A DNA stretch of 64,000 nt from CAVVST01 sp963750995 (GCA_963750995.1 CAVVST010000004.1:434001-498000), one strand, 5' to 3'; positions 1-9,208 are shown, counted from the stretch's first letter. Numbers and translations are program-made. The notes: generated from the letters alone by a model not told the origin.

Positions 1-870
1 GGTCTCGTCGGCGATGTGCAGATCCTCGAGGAAGATGCGTCCTCGATCGAGCGAGACACGGCCGAGGATCGTTTCGCGGGCGGCGGAGGGCTGCTCATAG
101 ATTTCCTTGAGCATGAAGTGCTTGTGGCCGCCCTTCTCCGCCGCAATCGGATCCCACATCACGCGCTGCGTCGTCTTGGAGACGGCGCGGCCGCTGTAGT
201 CGGTGAACTGGACGCCGGACCGCGTGATCACCGCCATTTCCTCGTCGCCGAGGAACACGACGTCGCGCGTGTGGCTGAGAATCGCCGGAATATCCGAGGC
301 AACGAAGAATTCATCGTTACCAAGACCGATCACGATCGGCGGGCCGTTGCGGACGGCGACGATCTTTTCGGGATCATCGACCGACACCAAGACGAGCGCG
401 AACATCCCGCGCATGAACGTCAGCGCGCGGCGCACGGCGTTCTCGAGGCCGTCGCCGTGCATCTCGCGTTCGACCAGATGGGCGACGATCTCGGTGTCGG
501 TTTCGGTCTTGAACTCGTGCCCCTGCGCCTGGAGCTCGTGCTTCAGGTCGAGGTAGTTCTCGATGATGCCGTTGTGGACGACCACAATCCGGCCGGTACA
601 GTCGCGGTGCGGATGCGCGTTTTCCTCGGTGGGACGTCCATGCGTCGCCCACCGCGTGTGGCCGACGCCGTAGAGCCCGTCTACCGGCTGGGTGCGGATG
701 GTGTTCTCGAGGTTGACCAGCTTTCCAGCGGATCGCCGCAGCGCAATGCCTTCGGGGCTGACCAGCGCCACGCCGGCCGAGTCGTAGCCGCGATACTCCA
801 TCCGCCGTAAGCCGTCCAGTAACACCGGAACGACCGGCTTCGAGCCAATATAGCCAATGATTCCGCACAT
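1..870 (-). CDS. glmS: Glutamine-fructose-6-phosphate aminotransferase, N-terminal part (partial)
   Basis: Makes glucosamine-6-phosphate from fructose-6-phosphate and glutamine, the first step towards UDP-GlcNAc, in the cytoplasm. The frame opens with MCGIIGYIG, where Cys2 is the N-terminal nucleophile of the class II glutaminase domain once Met is removed, and continues through GLRRMEYRGYDSAG and GHTRWATHG, both glutaminase signatures. About 290 codons are present; the sugar isomerase domains lie beyond the left window edge. It starts 35 bases after glmU stops on the same strand, so the two probably share an operon. The identification is firm; only the C-terminal part is unseen. Confidence 0.96.
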   Translation of the reverse strand, partial: MCGIIGYIGSKPVVPVLLDGLRRMEYRGYDSAGVALVSPEGIALRRSAGKLVNLENTIRTQPVDGLYGVGHTRWATHGRPTEENAHPHRDCTGRIVVVHNGIIENYLDLKHELQAQGHEFKTETDTEIVAHLVEREMHGDGLENAVRRALTFMRGMFALVLVSVDDPEKIVAVRNGPPIVIGLGNDEFFVASDIPAILSHTRDVVFLGDEEMAVITRSGVQFTDYSGRAVSKTTQRVMWDPIAAEKGGHKHFMLKEIYEQPSAARETILGRVSLDRGRIFLEDLHIADET

Positions 871-905
871 GGTTGCTTCCTCGCTGCTGCGCTGCTGTCC
901 CGGTC

Positions 906-2294
906 TTACGTCTTCGGGGTCTCGGCCTTCCGTCGCTCGACCCACCCCTCAACGTTCGATTGCCGGCCCCGCCCAATGCCGAGCGCGCCGGCCGGAACGT
1001 CCTCGGTAATCGAGGATCCGGCGCCGACGTAGGCGCCCTTCCCGACGCGTACCGGCGCGATCAGTTGCGTGTCGCTGCCGATGAAGGCTCCGTCTTCGAT
1101 GACCGTTTCATGCTTCTTCTGACCGTCGTAGTTGCAGGTGATGGTCCCGGCCCCGACATTGACGTGGGCGCCGACGGTCGCATCGCCCAGATATGTCAGG
1201 TGGTTGACCTTCGACCCCTGCCCCAGCGTGGTTTTTTTGAGTTCCACGAAATTACCGACCTTGGCTGCCGGGCCGACGTCGCTGGCCGGCCGCAGGTGGG
1301 CAAAGGGCCCAATCGTCGCCTCATCTGCAACGCGCGCACCAACGAGCACGCAGAAGTTGTTGACGGTAACCTTATCGGCCAGTTCCGAATCCTTGATGCG
1401 CACGTACCCGTGGATTTCGCAGGCTGACCCGATCTTGGAGTGTCCCTCGATGACCACACCAGGATGAATGACTGTATCGGGACCCACCTCGACGCCCGGG
1501 TCGATATAGGTGTTGGCGGGATCGACGATGGTGACTCCCGCGGCCATCAGTTCCTCGTTCTTGTTCTGTCTCATAATTGCGCTCAATTCGGCGAGTTCGC
1601 TCCGGGTATTGATCCCTCGAATCTCGTTTGGGTCCTCAACCATGACGGTTTCCACCGGCAGCTTGCGCCGGCGATACAAGGCAACCAGGTCGGTCAGGTA
1701 GTACTCGCCTTGGGCGTTCGTGGCGGCGATGTCTCGCAGCTGGTCGAACAGCGGCGCGAGGTCGAACGCATAGATTCCGCTGTTGATTTCCCGCACTCGA
1801 CGCTGCGCCGGCGAGGCGTCACGCTCCTCGACGATTCGGGCGATGCGACCTGCAACCCGGATGACACGGCCGTAACCGTAAGGGCGTTCGACCGTAGCAG
1901 TAACCACCGTGGCAGCGGCATTTGCGCCTCGATGAACTTCCAGGAGACGTCGCAGAGTCGCCGGCTTGAGCAGGGGCACGTCTCCCGACAGCAACACGAC
2001 GGTTCCTGCCCGTCCGGCCAGCATGGGCTCGGCTTGCTGCAACGCATGCGCGGTCCCGAGTTGCGGAGCCTGCAGGGCGAATTTCATCCCTTCCCGCCCC
2101 TCCAGGAACGCCTGTACGACCTCCGCCTGGTGTCCGACGATGACCGTGATAGAGGCGGGAGACAGCGTTCCGGCCGTTCGGACGACCTGTTCGATCATCG
2201 GGCGTCCCGCGACCGGGTGCAGCACCTTGGGCAGGGCCGACTTCATCCGGGTTCCCTGCCCGGCGGCGAGGACGACGACGTAAATATCGGACAT
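906..2294 (-). CDS. glmU: Bifunctional UDP-GlcNAc pyrophosphorylase / glucosamine-1-phosphate N-acetyltransferase
   Basis: Catalyses the last two steps of UDP-GlcNAc synthesis: acetylation of glucosamine-1-phosphate and uridylyl transfer. The 462-residue length matches the family (about 456). The N-terminal nucleotidyltransferase signature is VVLAAGQGTRMKS followed by LPKVLHP. The C-terminal half shows left-handed beta-helix hexapeptide repeats and the region VGNFVELKKTTLGQGSKV typical of the acetyltransferase. It lies 11 bases downstream of rsmI and just upstream of glmS, giving a cell-envelope precursor operon rsmI-glmU-glmS. Confidence 0.97.
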   Translation of the reverse strand: MSDIYVVVLAAGQGTRMKSALPKVLHPVAGRPMIEQVVRTAGTLSPASITVIVGHQAEVVQAFLEGREGMKFALQAPQLGTAHALQQAEPMLAGRAGTVVLLSGDVPLLKPATLRRLLEVHRGANAAATVVTATVERPYGYGRVIRVAGRIARIVEERDASPAQRRVREINSGIYAFDLAPLFDQLRDIAATNAQGEYYLTDLVALYRRRKLPVETVMVEDPNEIRGINTRSELAELSAIMRQNKNEELMAAGVTIVDPANTYIDPGVEVGPDTVIHPGVVIEGHSKIGSACEIHGYVRIKDSELADKVTVNNFCVLVGARVADEATIGPFAHLRPASDVGPAAKVGNFVELKKTTLGQGSKVNHLTYLGDATVGAHVNVGAGTITCNYDGQKKHETVIEDGAFIGSDTQLIAPVRVGKGAYVGAGSSITEDVPAGALGIGRGRQSNVEGWVERRKAETPKT

Positions 2295-2305
2295 GAATCG
2301 TGCGA

Positions 2306-3148
2306 TCAGACGTCGGCTTTCTTGAGCCGTTCTACGATCGCATAGACGTCTTTGGCCGAACGACCATATTTACGGGCGACTGCGGCAATGGAAGCACGTC
2401 GCCCGGGCATTTCAGCGGTCATTCGACAGAAGTCGTTATAAATCAAATCGTCTGAGGCGGTTGAGCTCATCGAATTAGCCGCTGGCTTGGGTCCGATGAC
2501 GATCGTGAACTCCCCCTTCTCAATAGGCATTTGACCAATTTCACGAGATTCACTCAATCGGATGAATTCTTGGTGCCGTTTGGTCACCTCGCGCGCGACC
2601 ATAATTGGTCGATCGACAAAATATTGCCGGAGCTCTAAGAGCGTTTGGCCGATCCGATGGGGCGTCTCGAAAAAAGTCAGGGTATCTGGGACAGTCTGGA
2701 GTCTCTCCAGCCACGGCTTTCTGTCTTTTGACCGAACCGGAGCGAACCCGAAGATCGTCAAGGGATCTAAAGGAAACCCCGACGCGACGGCGGCCGCCAG
2801 TGGGGCGCTTGCGCCGGGAATCGGATCGACCGGAAATCCCTTCATCCAGCAGGCCTGGACCAGCTCGGCCCCGGGGTCGGAGATGCCCGGCGTTCCGGCA
2901 TCACTGACCAGGGCAACCTTCTCGCCTCGCTCCAGCCGGGCCAGCACTTGAGGCACGCGGGTTCGGGTGTTGTGCTCATGAAAGCTCAGGGTCGGCGTGG
3001 GAATCGAATAGTGCGCGAGCAGTTTCGACGTGCGCCGGGTGTCTTCGGCGGCGATCACGTCGGCCTCCCGCAGCACGCGCAGCGCCCGAAGGGTGATGTC
3101 CTCCAGATTGCCGATGGGCGTTGCGACGACGAACAACGTACCGGGCAT
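2306..3148 (-). CDS. rsmI: 16S rRNA (cytidine(1402)-2'-O)-methyltransferase
   Basis: SAM-dependent 2'-O-methylation of C1402 in the 16S rRNA decoding centre. The start is taken at the ATG giving MPGTLFVVATPIGNLEDITLR, the usual family N-terminus; an upstream in-frame ATG would add 26 residues with no family similarity. Tetrapyrrole-methylase-fold motifs are present: the N-terminal GNL motif, AEDTRRTSKLL, and LVSDAGTPGISDPG. Length 280 residues is typical. First gene of the minus-strand glmU/glmS group, with a 76-base divergent gap to the DUF885 gene that should hold both promoters. Confidence 0.95.
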   Translation of the reverse strand: MPGTLFVVATPIGNLEDITLRALRVLREADVIAAEDTRRTSKLLAHYSIPTPTLSFHEHNTRTRVPQVLARLERGEKVALVSDAGTPGISDPGAELVQACWMKGFPVDPIPGASAPLAAAVASGFPLDPLTIFGFAPVRSKDRKPWLERLQTVPDTLTFFETPHRIGQTLLELRQYFVDRPIMVAREVTKRHQEFIRLSESREIGQMPIEKGEFTIVIGPKPAANSMSSTASDDLIYNDFCRMTAEMPGRRASIAAVARKYGRSAKDVYAIVERLKKADV

Positions 3149-3224
3149 CGGGCGGAAAGTTATTGTACCATCCGGAGATGCGCGCTCACGTATCGGAGGT
3201 AGAGAGCGCCAGCCATGATCAGGC

Positions 3225-4883
3225 ATGCACCCATCGGAGCCATTCCCGCATTTTGTCGACGATTACCTCGCCTATCTCTATGAGGTGCTCCCCAGCCAGG
3301 CGAGCCTGGACGGGGTTCACCTGCACGACGACCTCCTCGAGGATTTCGGCCGTCCGGCCATAGAGGCGCACACCCGCGCGCTCGCCGGCTTCGGCCGCCG
3401 CCTTCAGCAGATCGACCCGGCGCTCCTGCCACGCACGGAGAAAGTCGAGCGTGCCATCGTGGCGTCGAACGTCGACGCCCGGCTGCACGAGCTCGAAACC
3501 GTCCGGACCTGGGAACGCAACCCCCAGGTGTACGCCGATGCCCTGGGGACGAGCCTCGCCAGCCAGGCGCTGTTCTCCTACGCGCCGGAGGCGGAGCGCG
3601 CGCGACGGATTGTTTCGAAGCTGCGCCAGGCGCCTCGCCTCGTCCAGGCGGCGCGCGACAACATCCGCGAGTGCCCAGGTATCTTCGTCAAGATCGGCCT
3701 CGAGACCTGGCGCGGGGTCCTGAAGTTCATCGAGACCGATCTTCCGCGGGCCTTGTCCTCGCTCGACGACCTGCACATCCTCGGAGACCTGGCGGACACC
3801 TCGACGGAAGCGGCGCACGCGATTGCCGGCTACGTCGATTACCTCGAAAACGATCTGGCGCAGCGGGCAAAGGCGTCGTTCCGCCTGGGGCGGGACAACT
3901 TCGAGCAGAAGCTGAAGCTCGAAGAGGGCATCACCCTCAGCGCCGATCGACTGCTGACGATCGCACTGCGCGAGCTGCACGAGGTGCAGGAGGAATTCCG
4001 GGTTGTCGCCGGCCGCCTGAATGGGGGCGATCCGATGGCGGCGTGGCGAGCCGCCAAGGAGGAGCATCCCGATCCAGGAACGCTCGTCGCCGCCGCCCAG
4101 CAGCAGGTGAAGGAGCTCGAGGAGTTTCTTCAGCGGCAGTCGGTCGTGACGCTGCCCGACGCCGAACCGGTCGTGGTCGCGCCGTCGCCCGAGTTTTACC
4201 GCTGGGCGTTTGCCAGCATGTGGACACCGGGCCCGTTCGAGAGCAAGCCCAGCCGCGCGTATTACTACCTGACCGACGTCGATCGCGGATGGCCGCCCGA
4301 GCGTCAGAAGGAGCACATGCGCGACTTCAACCTGCCGACGCTGTGGAACATTTCGATTCACGAGGTCTATCCCGGCCATTTCCTCCATTTCCAGCACCTG
4401 CGGCAGGTCGAGTCGAAAGTCCGCAAGTCAACCCTGCTCGCGCCGGCGTCGTTCGTGGAAGGCTGGGCGCACTACTGCGAGCACATGATGATGGAAGCCG
4501 GCTTCCGCCGCGGCGACACCAAGCTCAAGCTCGGCCAGCTTGCCGAGGCGCTCGTGCGGCTGGCTCGTTTCGTGGTCGCCATCCGCCTTCACTGCGAGGA
4601 TCTGTCGGTCGAGCAGGGCATGCGCTTCTTCCGGGACGAAGCGTTTCTCGAGGAAGCGACCGCGCGCCGTGAAGCGGAACGCGGCACCTTCGATCCGACC
4701 TACCTCGTGTACTCCGTCGGCAAGCTTATGCTGCTGAAGCTGCGGCGCGACTACAAGGAATCGCAGGAAGGGAAGTTCTCGATGCGTGCGTTCCACGACG
4801 CCGTGCTCGCGCAGGGCAACGCACCCTTCTGGGCCCATCGCCAGCTGCTGCTGGACGAAAGTTCCGACGCGGTGCTGGAGTAA
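3225..4883 (+). CDS. DUF885 family protein, probable zinc-dependent peptidase-like enzyme
   Basis: A 552-residue protein of the DUF885 family, for which metallopeptidase-like activity has been proposed. The family's key motif HEVYPGH is seen around residue 379, followed by FLHFQH; FVEGWAHYCEHMMME further on supplies another Glu/His set expected to complete a metal site. No signal peptide is evident, so the protein looks cytoplasmic, unlike many secreted relatives. Divergent from rsmI, and followed after 3 bases by the fmdB-like gene, so probably co-transcribed with it. Substrate unknown. Confidence 0.85.
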   Translation: MHPSEPFPHFVDDYLAYLYEVLPSQASLDGVHLHDDLLEDFGRPAIEAHTRALAGFGRRLQQIDPALLPRTEKVERAIVASNVDARLHELETVRTWERNPQVYADALGTSLASQALFSYAPEAERARRIVSKLRQAPRLVQAARDNIRECPGIFVKIGLETWRGVLKFIETDLPRALSSLDDLHILGDLADTSTEAAHAIAGYVDYLENDLAQRAKASFRLGRDNFEQKLKLEEGITLSADRLLTIALRELHEVQEEFRVVAGRLNGGDPMAAWRAAKEEHPDPGTLVAAAQQQVKELEEFLQRQSVVTLPDAEPVVVAPSPEFYRWAFASMWTPGPFESKPSRAYYYLTDVDRGWPPERQKEHMRDFNLPTLWNISIHEVYPGHFLHFQHLRQVESKVRKSTLLAPASFVEGWAHYCEHMMMEAGFRRGDTKLKLGQLAEALVRLARFVVAIRLHCEDLSVEQGMRFFRDEAFLEEATARREAERGTFDPTYLVYSVGKLMLLKLRRDYKESQEGKFSMRAFHDAVLAQGNAPFWAHRQLLLDESSDAVLE

Positions 4884-4886
4884 GGG

Positions 4887-5276
4887 ATGCCGCTGTATGA
4901 GTACGAATGCGACGCGTGCGGCCAGCGGTTCGAGCTGATTCGCAAGTTTTCCGATCCGCCCGTGGATGTGTGCACGCTGTGCGGGAAAGGGCCCATCACC
5001 CGCCTGTTTTCGTCACCGGCGATCCAATTCAAGGGGTCCGGTTTCTACATCACGGATTACGCAAAAAAAGGGGAAGGGAGTAAGGGGGAAGGCGCCAAGG
5101 GGGAAGGGAGCAAGAGCGACGCGAGCAAAGCCGGTGCGAAATCCGAGTCGACGAAGTCCGACGGCGCGTCGACGGATTTCCTGACGAAGAGTGATTCGAA
5201 GAGCGACTCGACGGCCAAGCCCGAGTCGTCCACGCCCGCGACACCCGCCAAGAGCAGCGGTTCCGCGAAGGACTAG
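4887..5276 (+). CDS. FmdB-type zinc ribbon protein with low-complexity tail
   Basis: The N-terminus MPLYEYECDACGQRFE plus CTLCG is the FmdB/CxxC_CxxC_SSSS regulatory-protein zinc ribbon (about residues 1-42). The rest, from about residue 58, is a hydrophilic tail of Gly-Glu-Gly-Ser-Lys repeats and Ser/Lys/Asp/Thr-rich sequence. At DNA level positions 5070-5115 are near-direct repeats of GGGGAAGGGAGTAAG type, so the tail probably grew by repeat expansion. The stop overlaps the end of the convergent galU by four bases. Role unknown; the zinc ribbon suggests nucleic-acid or protein binding. Confidence 0.85.
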   Translation: MPLYEYECDACGQRFELIRKFSDPPVDVCTLCGKGPITRLFSSPAIQFKGSGFYITDYAKKGEGSKGEGAKGEGSKSDASKAGAKSESTKSDGASTDFLTKSDSKSDSTAKPESSTPATPAKSSGSAKD

Positions 5277-6169
5277 GTTCCTATCCCGATCTTCAGTTCG
5301 AGCGTTTCGAGGTAGCGTCGAAAAGGCTCGGCCAGCTCGGGCCGCCTGAGCGCGAAGTACACCAGCGCCTTGAGGAAGCCGAGTTTGTTGCCGGTGTCGT
5401 GGCGCACGCCGTCAATCTCGCACACATAGACCGGCCGCTTCTGCAGCAGGCTGCGCAGCCCGTTGGTCAGCTGGATTTCCCCGGTGCGATCGCTCACCGT
5501 GGCGGCGAGTGCGCCGAAGATATCGGGCGTGAGAATGTAGCGGCCGATGATCGCCAGGTTGGAGGGCGCATCTTCGCGCTTCGGCTTCTCGACGAGATCC
5601 TTCACCCGAAAAACGCCAGGGCCGAGCGACTCGCTCTCGTCCACCGCCACGATGCCATAGCTCGAGACATCTTCGGGCGCGACGCGCTCCACCGCCAGCA
5701 CTGGTCCCTGCAGGCGCTCGTAGACGTTGATCATCTGCTTCAACGCCGGCGGGTTGGCATCGATGACGTCGTCGCCGAGGATCACCGCGAACGGTTCGTC
5801 GCCGACCAGGTTCTTGGTGACGAGAACGGCGTGCCCGAGCCCGAGTGGCTCCCCCTGGCGGACGTACGCGACGTTGATCGGGGCCGTGATCTTGCGAATC
5901 TCTTCCAGTTGCGCCGTCTTGCCGCGCTGCTCGAGGTAGCTCTCGAGTTCCACCGCGACGTCGAAGTGGTCCTCGATTGCGTTTTTCCCTCGACCGGTCA
6001 CGATAATGATGTTCGGCACCCCCGACTGCACGGCCTCTTCGACCCCGTACTGGATGACGGGCTTGTCCACGAGCACCAGCATTTCCTTGGGTTGCGCCTT
6101 CGTGGCTGGAAGGAAGCGGGTCCCGAGGCCCGCTGCAGGAAACACGGCCTTGCGGATCGTCGTGCTCAT
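5273..6169 (-). CDS. galU: UTP-glucose-1-phosphate uridylyltransferase
   Basis: Makes UDP-glucose for glycan and lipopolysaccharide synthesis. The 298 residues match bacterial GalU. The nucleotide-binding signature AVFPAAGLGTRFLPATKA is followed by PKEMLVLVDKPVIQY; FAVILGDDVID carries the metal-binding aspartate and LVEKP the conserved lysine. It converges with the fmdB-like gene (four-base overlap of the two stops) and is divergent from serS with a 45-base gap. Confidence 0.96.
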   Translation of the reverse strand: MSTTIRKAVFPAAGLGTRFLPATKAQPKEMLVLVDKPVIQYGVEEAVQSGVPNIIIVTGRGKNAIEDHFDVAVELESYLEQRGKTAQLEEIRKITAPINVAYVRQGEPLGLGHAVLVTKNLVGDEPFAVILGDDVIDANPPALKQMINVYERLQGPVLAVERVAPEDVSSYGIVAVDESESLGPGVFRVKDLVEKPKREDAPSNLAIIGRYILTPDIFGALAATVSDRTGEIQLTNGLRSLLQKRPVYVCEIDGVRHDTGNKLGFLKALVYFALRRPELAEPFRRYLETLELKIGIGT

Positions 6170-6214
6170 CGCCTGTCATCGTACCTCAGGAGCGCTGATA
6201 TAGGATCGAGCTCC

Positions 6215-7501
6215 ATGGTCGATCCCGCGCTCCTTCGCGACAACATCGAGACGCTGCGCACTGCCCTGATGCAGCGCGGTGCCGATCTGCGCACTGAGCT
6301 CGAAGAGCTGGCGTCGCTCGAAGCGGAACGGCGCCGCTTGTTGCCGGAGCTCGAGGGATTGAAGCGGCAGCAGAACGCCGCCGGCGAGGAAGCGGCGCGG
6401 GCGAAGCGTGAAGGACGCGAGATCACGCCGATCCAGGAAGCGAGCCGGGCGCGCGCGCAGCGCATCAAGCAGATGGACGTCGAGCTCGAATCGATCGACG
6501 AACGCCGCAACCGCGGGCTGCTGACGATTCCGAATGTGCCGCACAGCAGTGTGCCGGTGGGGAAGTCTGCGGCGGACAACGTCGAGGTGCGCCGGCACGG
6601 CGAGCCCAAGACGTTCGAGTTTCCGGCGCAGGCACACTGGGACCTCGGGCCGGCACTCGGCATCATCGACTTCGAGCGCGGTACGAAGATCGCCGGCGCC
6701 CGGTTCACCGTGCTCGTTGCCGCCGGCGCGCGCCTTGCCCGCGCCCTGATCAACTTCATGCTCGACCTTCACACCCGCGAGCACGGCTATACCGAGGTCG
6801 AGCCGCCGTTCATGGCCAACACGGCGTCGCTGACAGGAACGGGAAACCTGCCGAAGTTCGAGGCCGACCTGTTCAAGATTGGCGGCGATTGGGATCTCTA
6901 CCTGGTGCCGACCGCGGAAGTGCCGCTGACGAACATGCATCGCGGCGAAATTCTCGATGGCAAGACGCTGCCGATCCGCTACACGGCCTATACGCCGTGC
7001 TTTCGCAGCGAGGCCGGGTCCTACGGCGCCGACGTGCGCGGTCTCATCCGCCAGCACCAGTTCGACAAGGTTGAACTGATGTCGTTCACGACGCCGGATC
7101 AGTCGTACCAGGAGCTCGAGCGGTTGACCGGGAACGCCGAGTCAGTGCTCAAGCGGCTGGAACTGCCGTTCCGGACGGTGCTGCTGAGCACGGGCGATAT
7201 GGGGTTCGCGTCGGCGAAAACCTACGACATTGAAGTGTGGCTGCCGAGCCAGAACACGTACCGCGAGATCTCATCCTGCAGCAACACGGAGGCATTCCAG
7301 GCCCGTCGGGCCAACATCAAGTTCCGGCCCGGCGGGGCGGGGAAGCCGGAGTTTGCACACACGCTCAACGGCTCGGGACTTGCCGTCGGCCGGACGTTGA
7401 TTGCCATCCTGGAGAACTACCAGCAGCAGGACGGCTCGGTCGTCATCCCTGACGCGCTCCGCCCGTTTATGGGCGGCCAGGACGTGATCAGAAAGAGCTA
7501 A
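6215..7501 (+). CDS. serS: Seryl-tRNA synthetase
   Basis: Charges tRNA-Ser. The start is the ATG that gives MVDPALLRDNIETLR, the standard start of the N-terminal coiled-coil tRNA-binding arm (about residues 1-105); the frame is open far upstream but that part has no similarity to the family. Class II catalytic motifs are visible: motif 2 FRSEAGSYGADVRGLIRQHQ and motif 3 NGSGLAVGRTLIAILENYQ. Length 428 is normal. A tRNA-Ser gene lies only about 550 bases downstream. Confidence 0.97.
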   Translation: MVDPALLRDNIETLRTALMQRGADLRTELEELASLEAERRRLLPELEGLKRQQNAAGEEAARAKREGREITPIQEASRARAQRIKQMDVELESIDERRNRGLLTIPNVPHSSVPVGKSAADNVEVRRHGEPKTFEFPAQAHWDLGPALGIIDFERGTKIAGARFTVLVAAGARLARALINFMLDLHTREHGYTEVEPPFMANTASLTGTGNLPKFEADLFKIGGDWDLYLVPTAEVPLTNMHRGEILDGKTLPIRYTAYTPCFRSEAGSYGADVRGLIRQHQFDKVELMSFTTPDQSYQELERLTGNAESVLKRLELPFRTVLLSTGDMGFASAKTYDIEVWLPSQNTYREISSCSNTEAFQARRANIKFRPGGAGKPEFAHTLNGSGLAVGRTLIAILENYQQQDGSVVIPDALRPFMGGQDVIRKS

Positions 7502-7971
7502 CGTCCCTTCGACAACAGCGAATCGAGCGAGATTACGTTCCAGGATCGCGCCGCCAGCAGCAGGAAGAACGCGATCGCGTATGTCAGCTGGAGCCAGGCA
7601 AGCTGAAAGTCGCCAAGGAACATGGTGCCGAACGTCAGGCTCGTCATCATCAGCCCGCCGATCACCAGGGCGTAGCGCGTGCCGAGTCCAAGGATGATCA
7701 TGACGCCGAGGACCGTCTCGATCAGGGGAAGGGTGTGCGCGAACGGATTGATGAGGGCCGGGCCAATCCAGGTCATCGCGAACTGCTTGATCATGCCATT
7801 GGCGAAATTGTCGAGACCGAGCACGAAGATCCGGGCGACGCCGCGAAAGCAGATATTGACGCCGAATGTGAGCCTGAAAATCGCGTAGGCGAGCGCGACA
7901 TCGGATTGCCAGCTCACTGCCGGCTGCGGCTGCCAGTCCACGCGCGTCTGAGTTCCGGGCATCGTGGCCAT
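7498..7971 (-). CDS. DoxX-like integral membrane protein
   Basis: A 157-residue protein with four predicted membrane segments: near residues 25-50 (DVALAYAIFRLTFGVNI), 80-100 (HTLPLIETVLGVMIILGLG), 102-122 and 128-145. Spacing and motifs fit the DoxX/TQO small-subunit superfamily. The stop overlaps that of serS by four bases on the opposite strand. Function unknown; DoxX proteins are variously tied to thiosulfate:quinone oxidoreductase or redox homeostasis, and nothing here decides between them. Confidence 0.75.
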   Translation of the reverse strand: MATMPGTQTRVDWQPQPAVSWQSDVALAYAIFRLTFGVNICFRGVARIFVLGLDNFANGMIKQFAMTWIGPALINPFAHTLPLIETVLGVMIILGLGTRYALVIGGLMMTSLTFGTMFLGDFQLAWLQLTYAIAFFLLLAARSWNVISLDSLLSKGR

Positions 7972-8050
7972 TGAGACTCCTTAGAATGAGCTAGCGGCTT
8001 ATACGCCGGAACGACGCAGCCCGTCAACAAACGGGTAGACTGAAATGAGC

Positions 8051-8140
8051 GGAGAGGTGGCCGAGTGGTTGATGGCGGCGGTCTTGAAAACCGCTGTACC
8101 CGAAAGGGTATCGGGGGTTCGAATCCCTCCCTCTCCGCCA
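8051..8140 (+). tRNA. tRNA-Ser (anticodon UGA)
   Basis: The 90-base gene folds as a class II tRNA. The acceptor stem GGAGAGG (8051-8057) pairs with CCTCTCC (8130-8136), followed by discriminator G and an encoded CCA. The T arm GGGGG-TTCGAAT-CCCTC lies at 8113-8129. The anticodon loop CTTGAAA (8083-8089) has anticodon TGA at 8085-8087. The long variable arm (about 8096-8112) is typical of tRNA-Ser. Confidence 0.97.
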
Positions 8141-8149
8141 ATCCTTCCG

Positions 8150-9167
8150 TGTAAGTTCCTAGGACGCCGGTGACGAGCTCGCTCTCATCTTGGCGACTAG
8201 CCGTTCGTACGGGGTCTGCCCATCCAGCGCTCCGTGTGGCCGGTGGTAATTGTAGTAGTCCTGCCACTCGCGCAGCTTCTCGTTGAACAGGTGAATATCG
8301 TCGGTGACGCCGTCCTTATCGAGGAGCTGGTAGAACTCCTGATCGTCGATCCGGTGCGACCGTTCGACTTTGCCGTTCAGGTGCGGTGTCCGCGGCCGGA
8401 TGTACGCGTGCTGAATGCCCAAGGCATCCAAGTGCCCGTGAAACCGTGACTGAAACTCGGCGCCCCTTTCCGTCTGGACGACCCGGACCCGAACTGGGAG
8501 CCGGCGCAAGACGTCGTCGATGAAGCGGATGGCCGTGCCCTGGTTGCAGGTGTCGTAGACCTTCAGCACCCGAAGACGGGCGCAGTCATCGATCGCCGTG
8601 AACTGATAGAAGCGCTTCGGCGAGCCCGGGATGCGCTCGAGGAACTTCACATCCAGTTGGAGCCGGAAGCCAGGCTGCGCCTTCTCGTAGCGCTGCCAGC
8701 GCTTCGCGTGCGCACGATGCTTCTGGTTCGCCGGTAGCCGGTTCATCCCGTGTCGCAGCAGGATGCGGTGCACGGACGACACCGCCAGCGACTGCTGGTG
8801 AAATCGGCGAAGGTAGTCCGCGATCTTGCCGGGGCCAAAGTGGTAGTGCTGCCGCAGATACAGAATCTTGCTGACGACCTCGCGCGGCGTGGCCGTGGGC
8901 GACCGACTCGGTCGGCTCCGGTCCCACAAGCCGGCCTCACCCTGCGCGTCGAACGGTCGTTTCCACCGGTAGTAGGCTTGGCGCGAGATCCCGAAACGCC
9001 GGCATGTGGGCGCCGATGTTTCGCGGACTGGAAGCCGCTTCCCGGCTCACTCGGACCCGCCACGCCCACAACCGCACTTGCTCTGACTTGTTCATCGCCG
9101 CTCCTCTCTAGGGTCTGTGCCTGAAGAGAGAGAGCGAGATCTGTTACGGGTGTCCAGGGATTTCACA
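8150..9167 (-). mobile_element. IS481-family insertion sequence, 1018 bp
   Basis: The left end begins TGTAAGTTCCTAGGACGCCG at 8150 and the reverse complement of the right end begins TGTGAAATCCCTGGACACCC at 9167. The two align over about 40 bases, including TCC..GGAC.CC and CTCGCTCTC, so they are imperfect terminal inverted repeats starting with TGT as usual in IS481. One transposase gene fills the element. No target-site duplication is obvious in the flanks (CTTCCG versus CTCACG). It begins 10 bases after the tRNA-Ser gene. Confidence 0.8.
8159..9095 (-). pseudogene. IS481-family transposase, frameshifted
   Basis: The N-terminal reading starts MNKSEQVRLWAWRVRV, a typical IS481 beginning. The helix-turn-helix part (RRFGISRQAYYRWK) and the whole integrase core lie in another frame. 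Removing one base from the GGG at 9008-9010 joins them cleanly (SPRNIGA-TCRRFGIS), so a single-base insertion breaks the gene. The core shows LQLDVKF (first Asp), the C-terminal signature NGKVERSHR, and YNYHRPHGALDGQTPYERL. Relatives usually have QTDxGxEF at the second catalytic position; here it reads QTERGAEF, an Asp-to-Glu change. Probably inactive on both counts. Confidence 0.8.
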
Positions 9168-9172
9168 CTCAC

Positions 9173-9208
9173 GCCTGCCAACGCGTGCGTGAGCTAGGGT
9201 TGGCAGGC
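9173..9208. repeat. 10-bp inverted repeat (hairpin) beside the IS right end
   Basis: GCCTGCCAAC at 9173-9182 is answered by GTTGGCAGGC at 9199-9208 with a 16-base loop. It starts five bases outside the IS right terminal repeat. No T run follows, so it is not a classic rho-independent terminator. Confidence 0.6.

Noticed and set aside
5399..6214. Long upstream extension of the serS reading frame
   Set aside because: It runs antisense through galU and has no synthetase similarity; the serS family start is at 6215.
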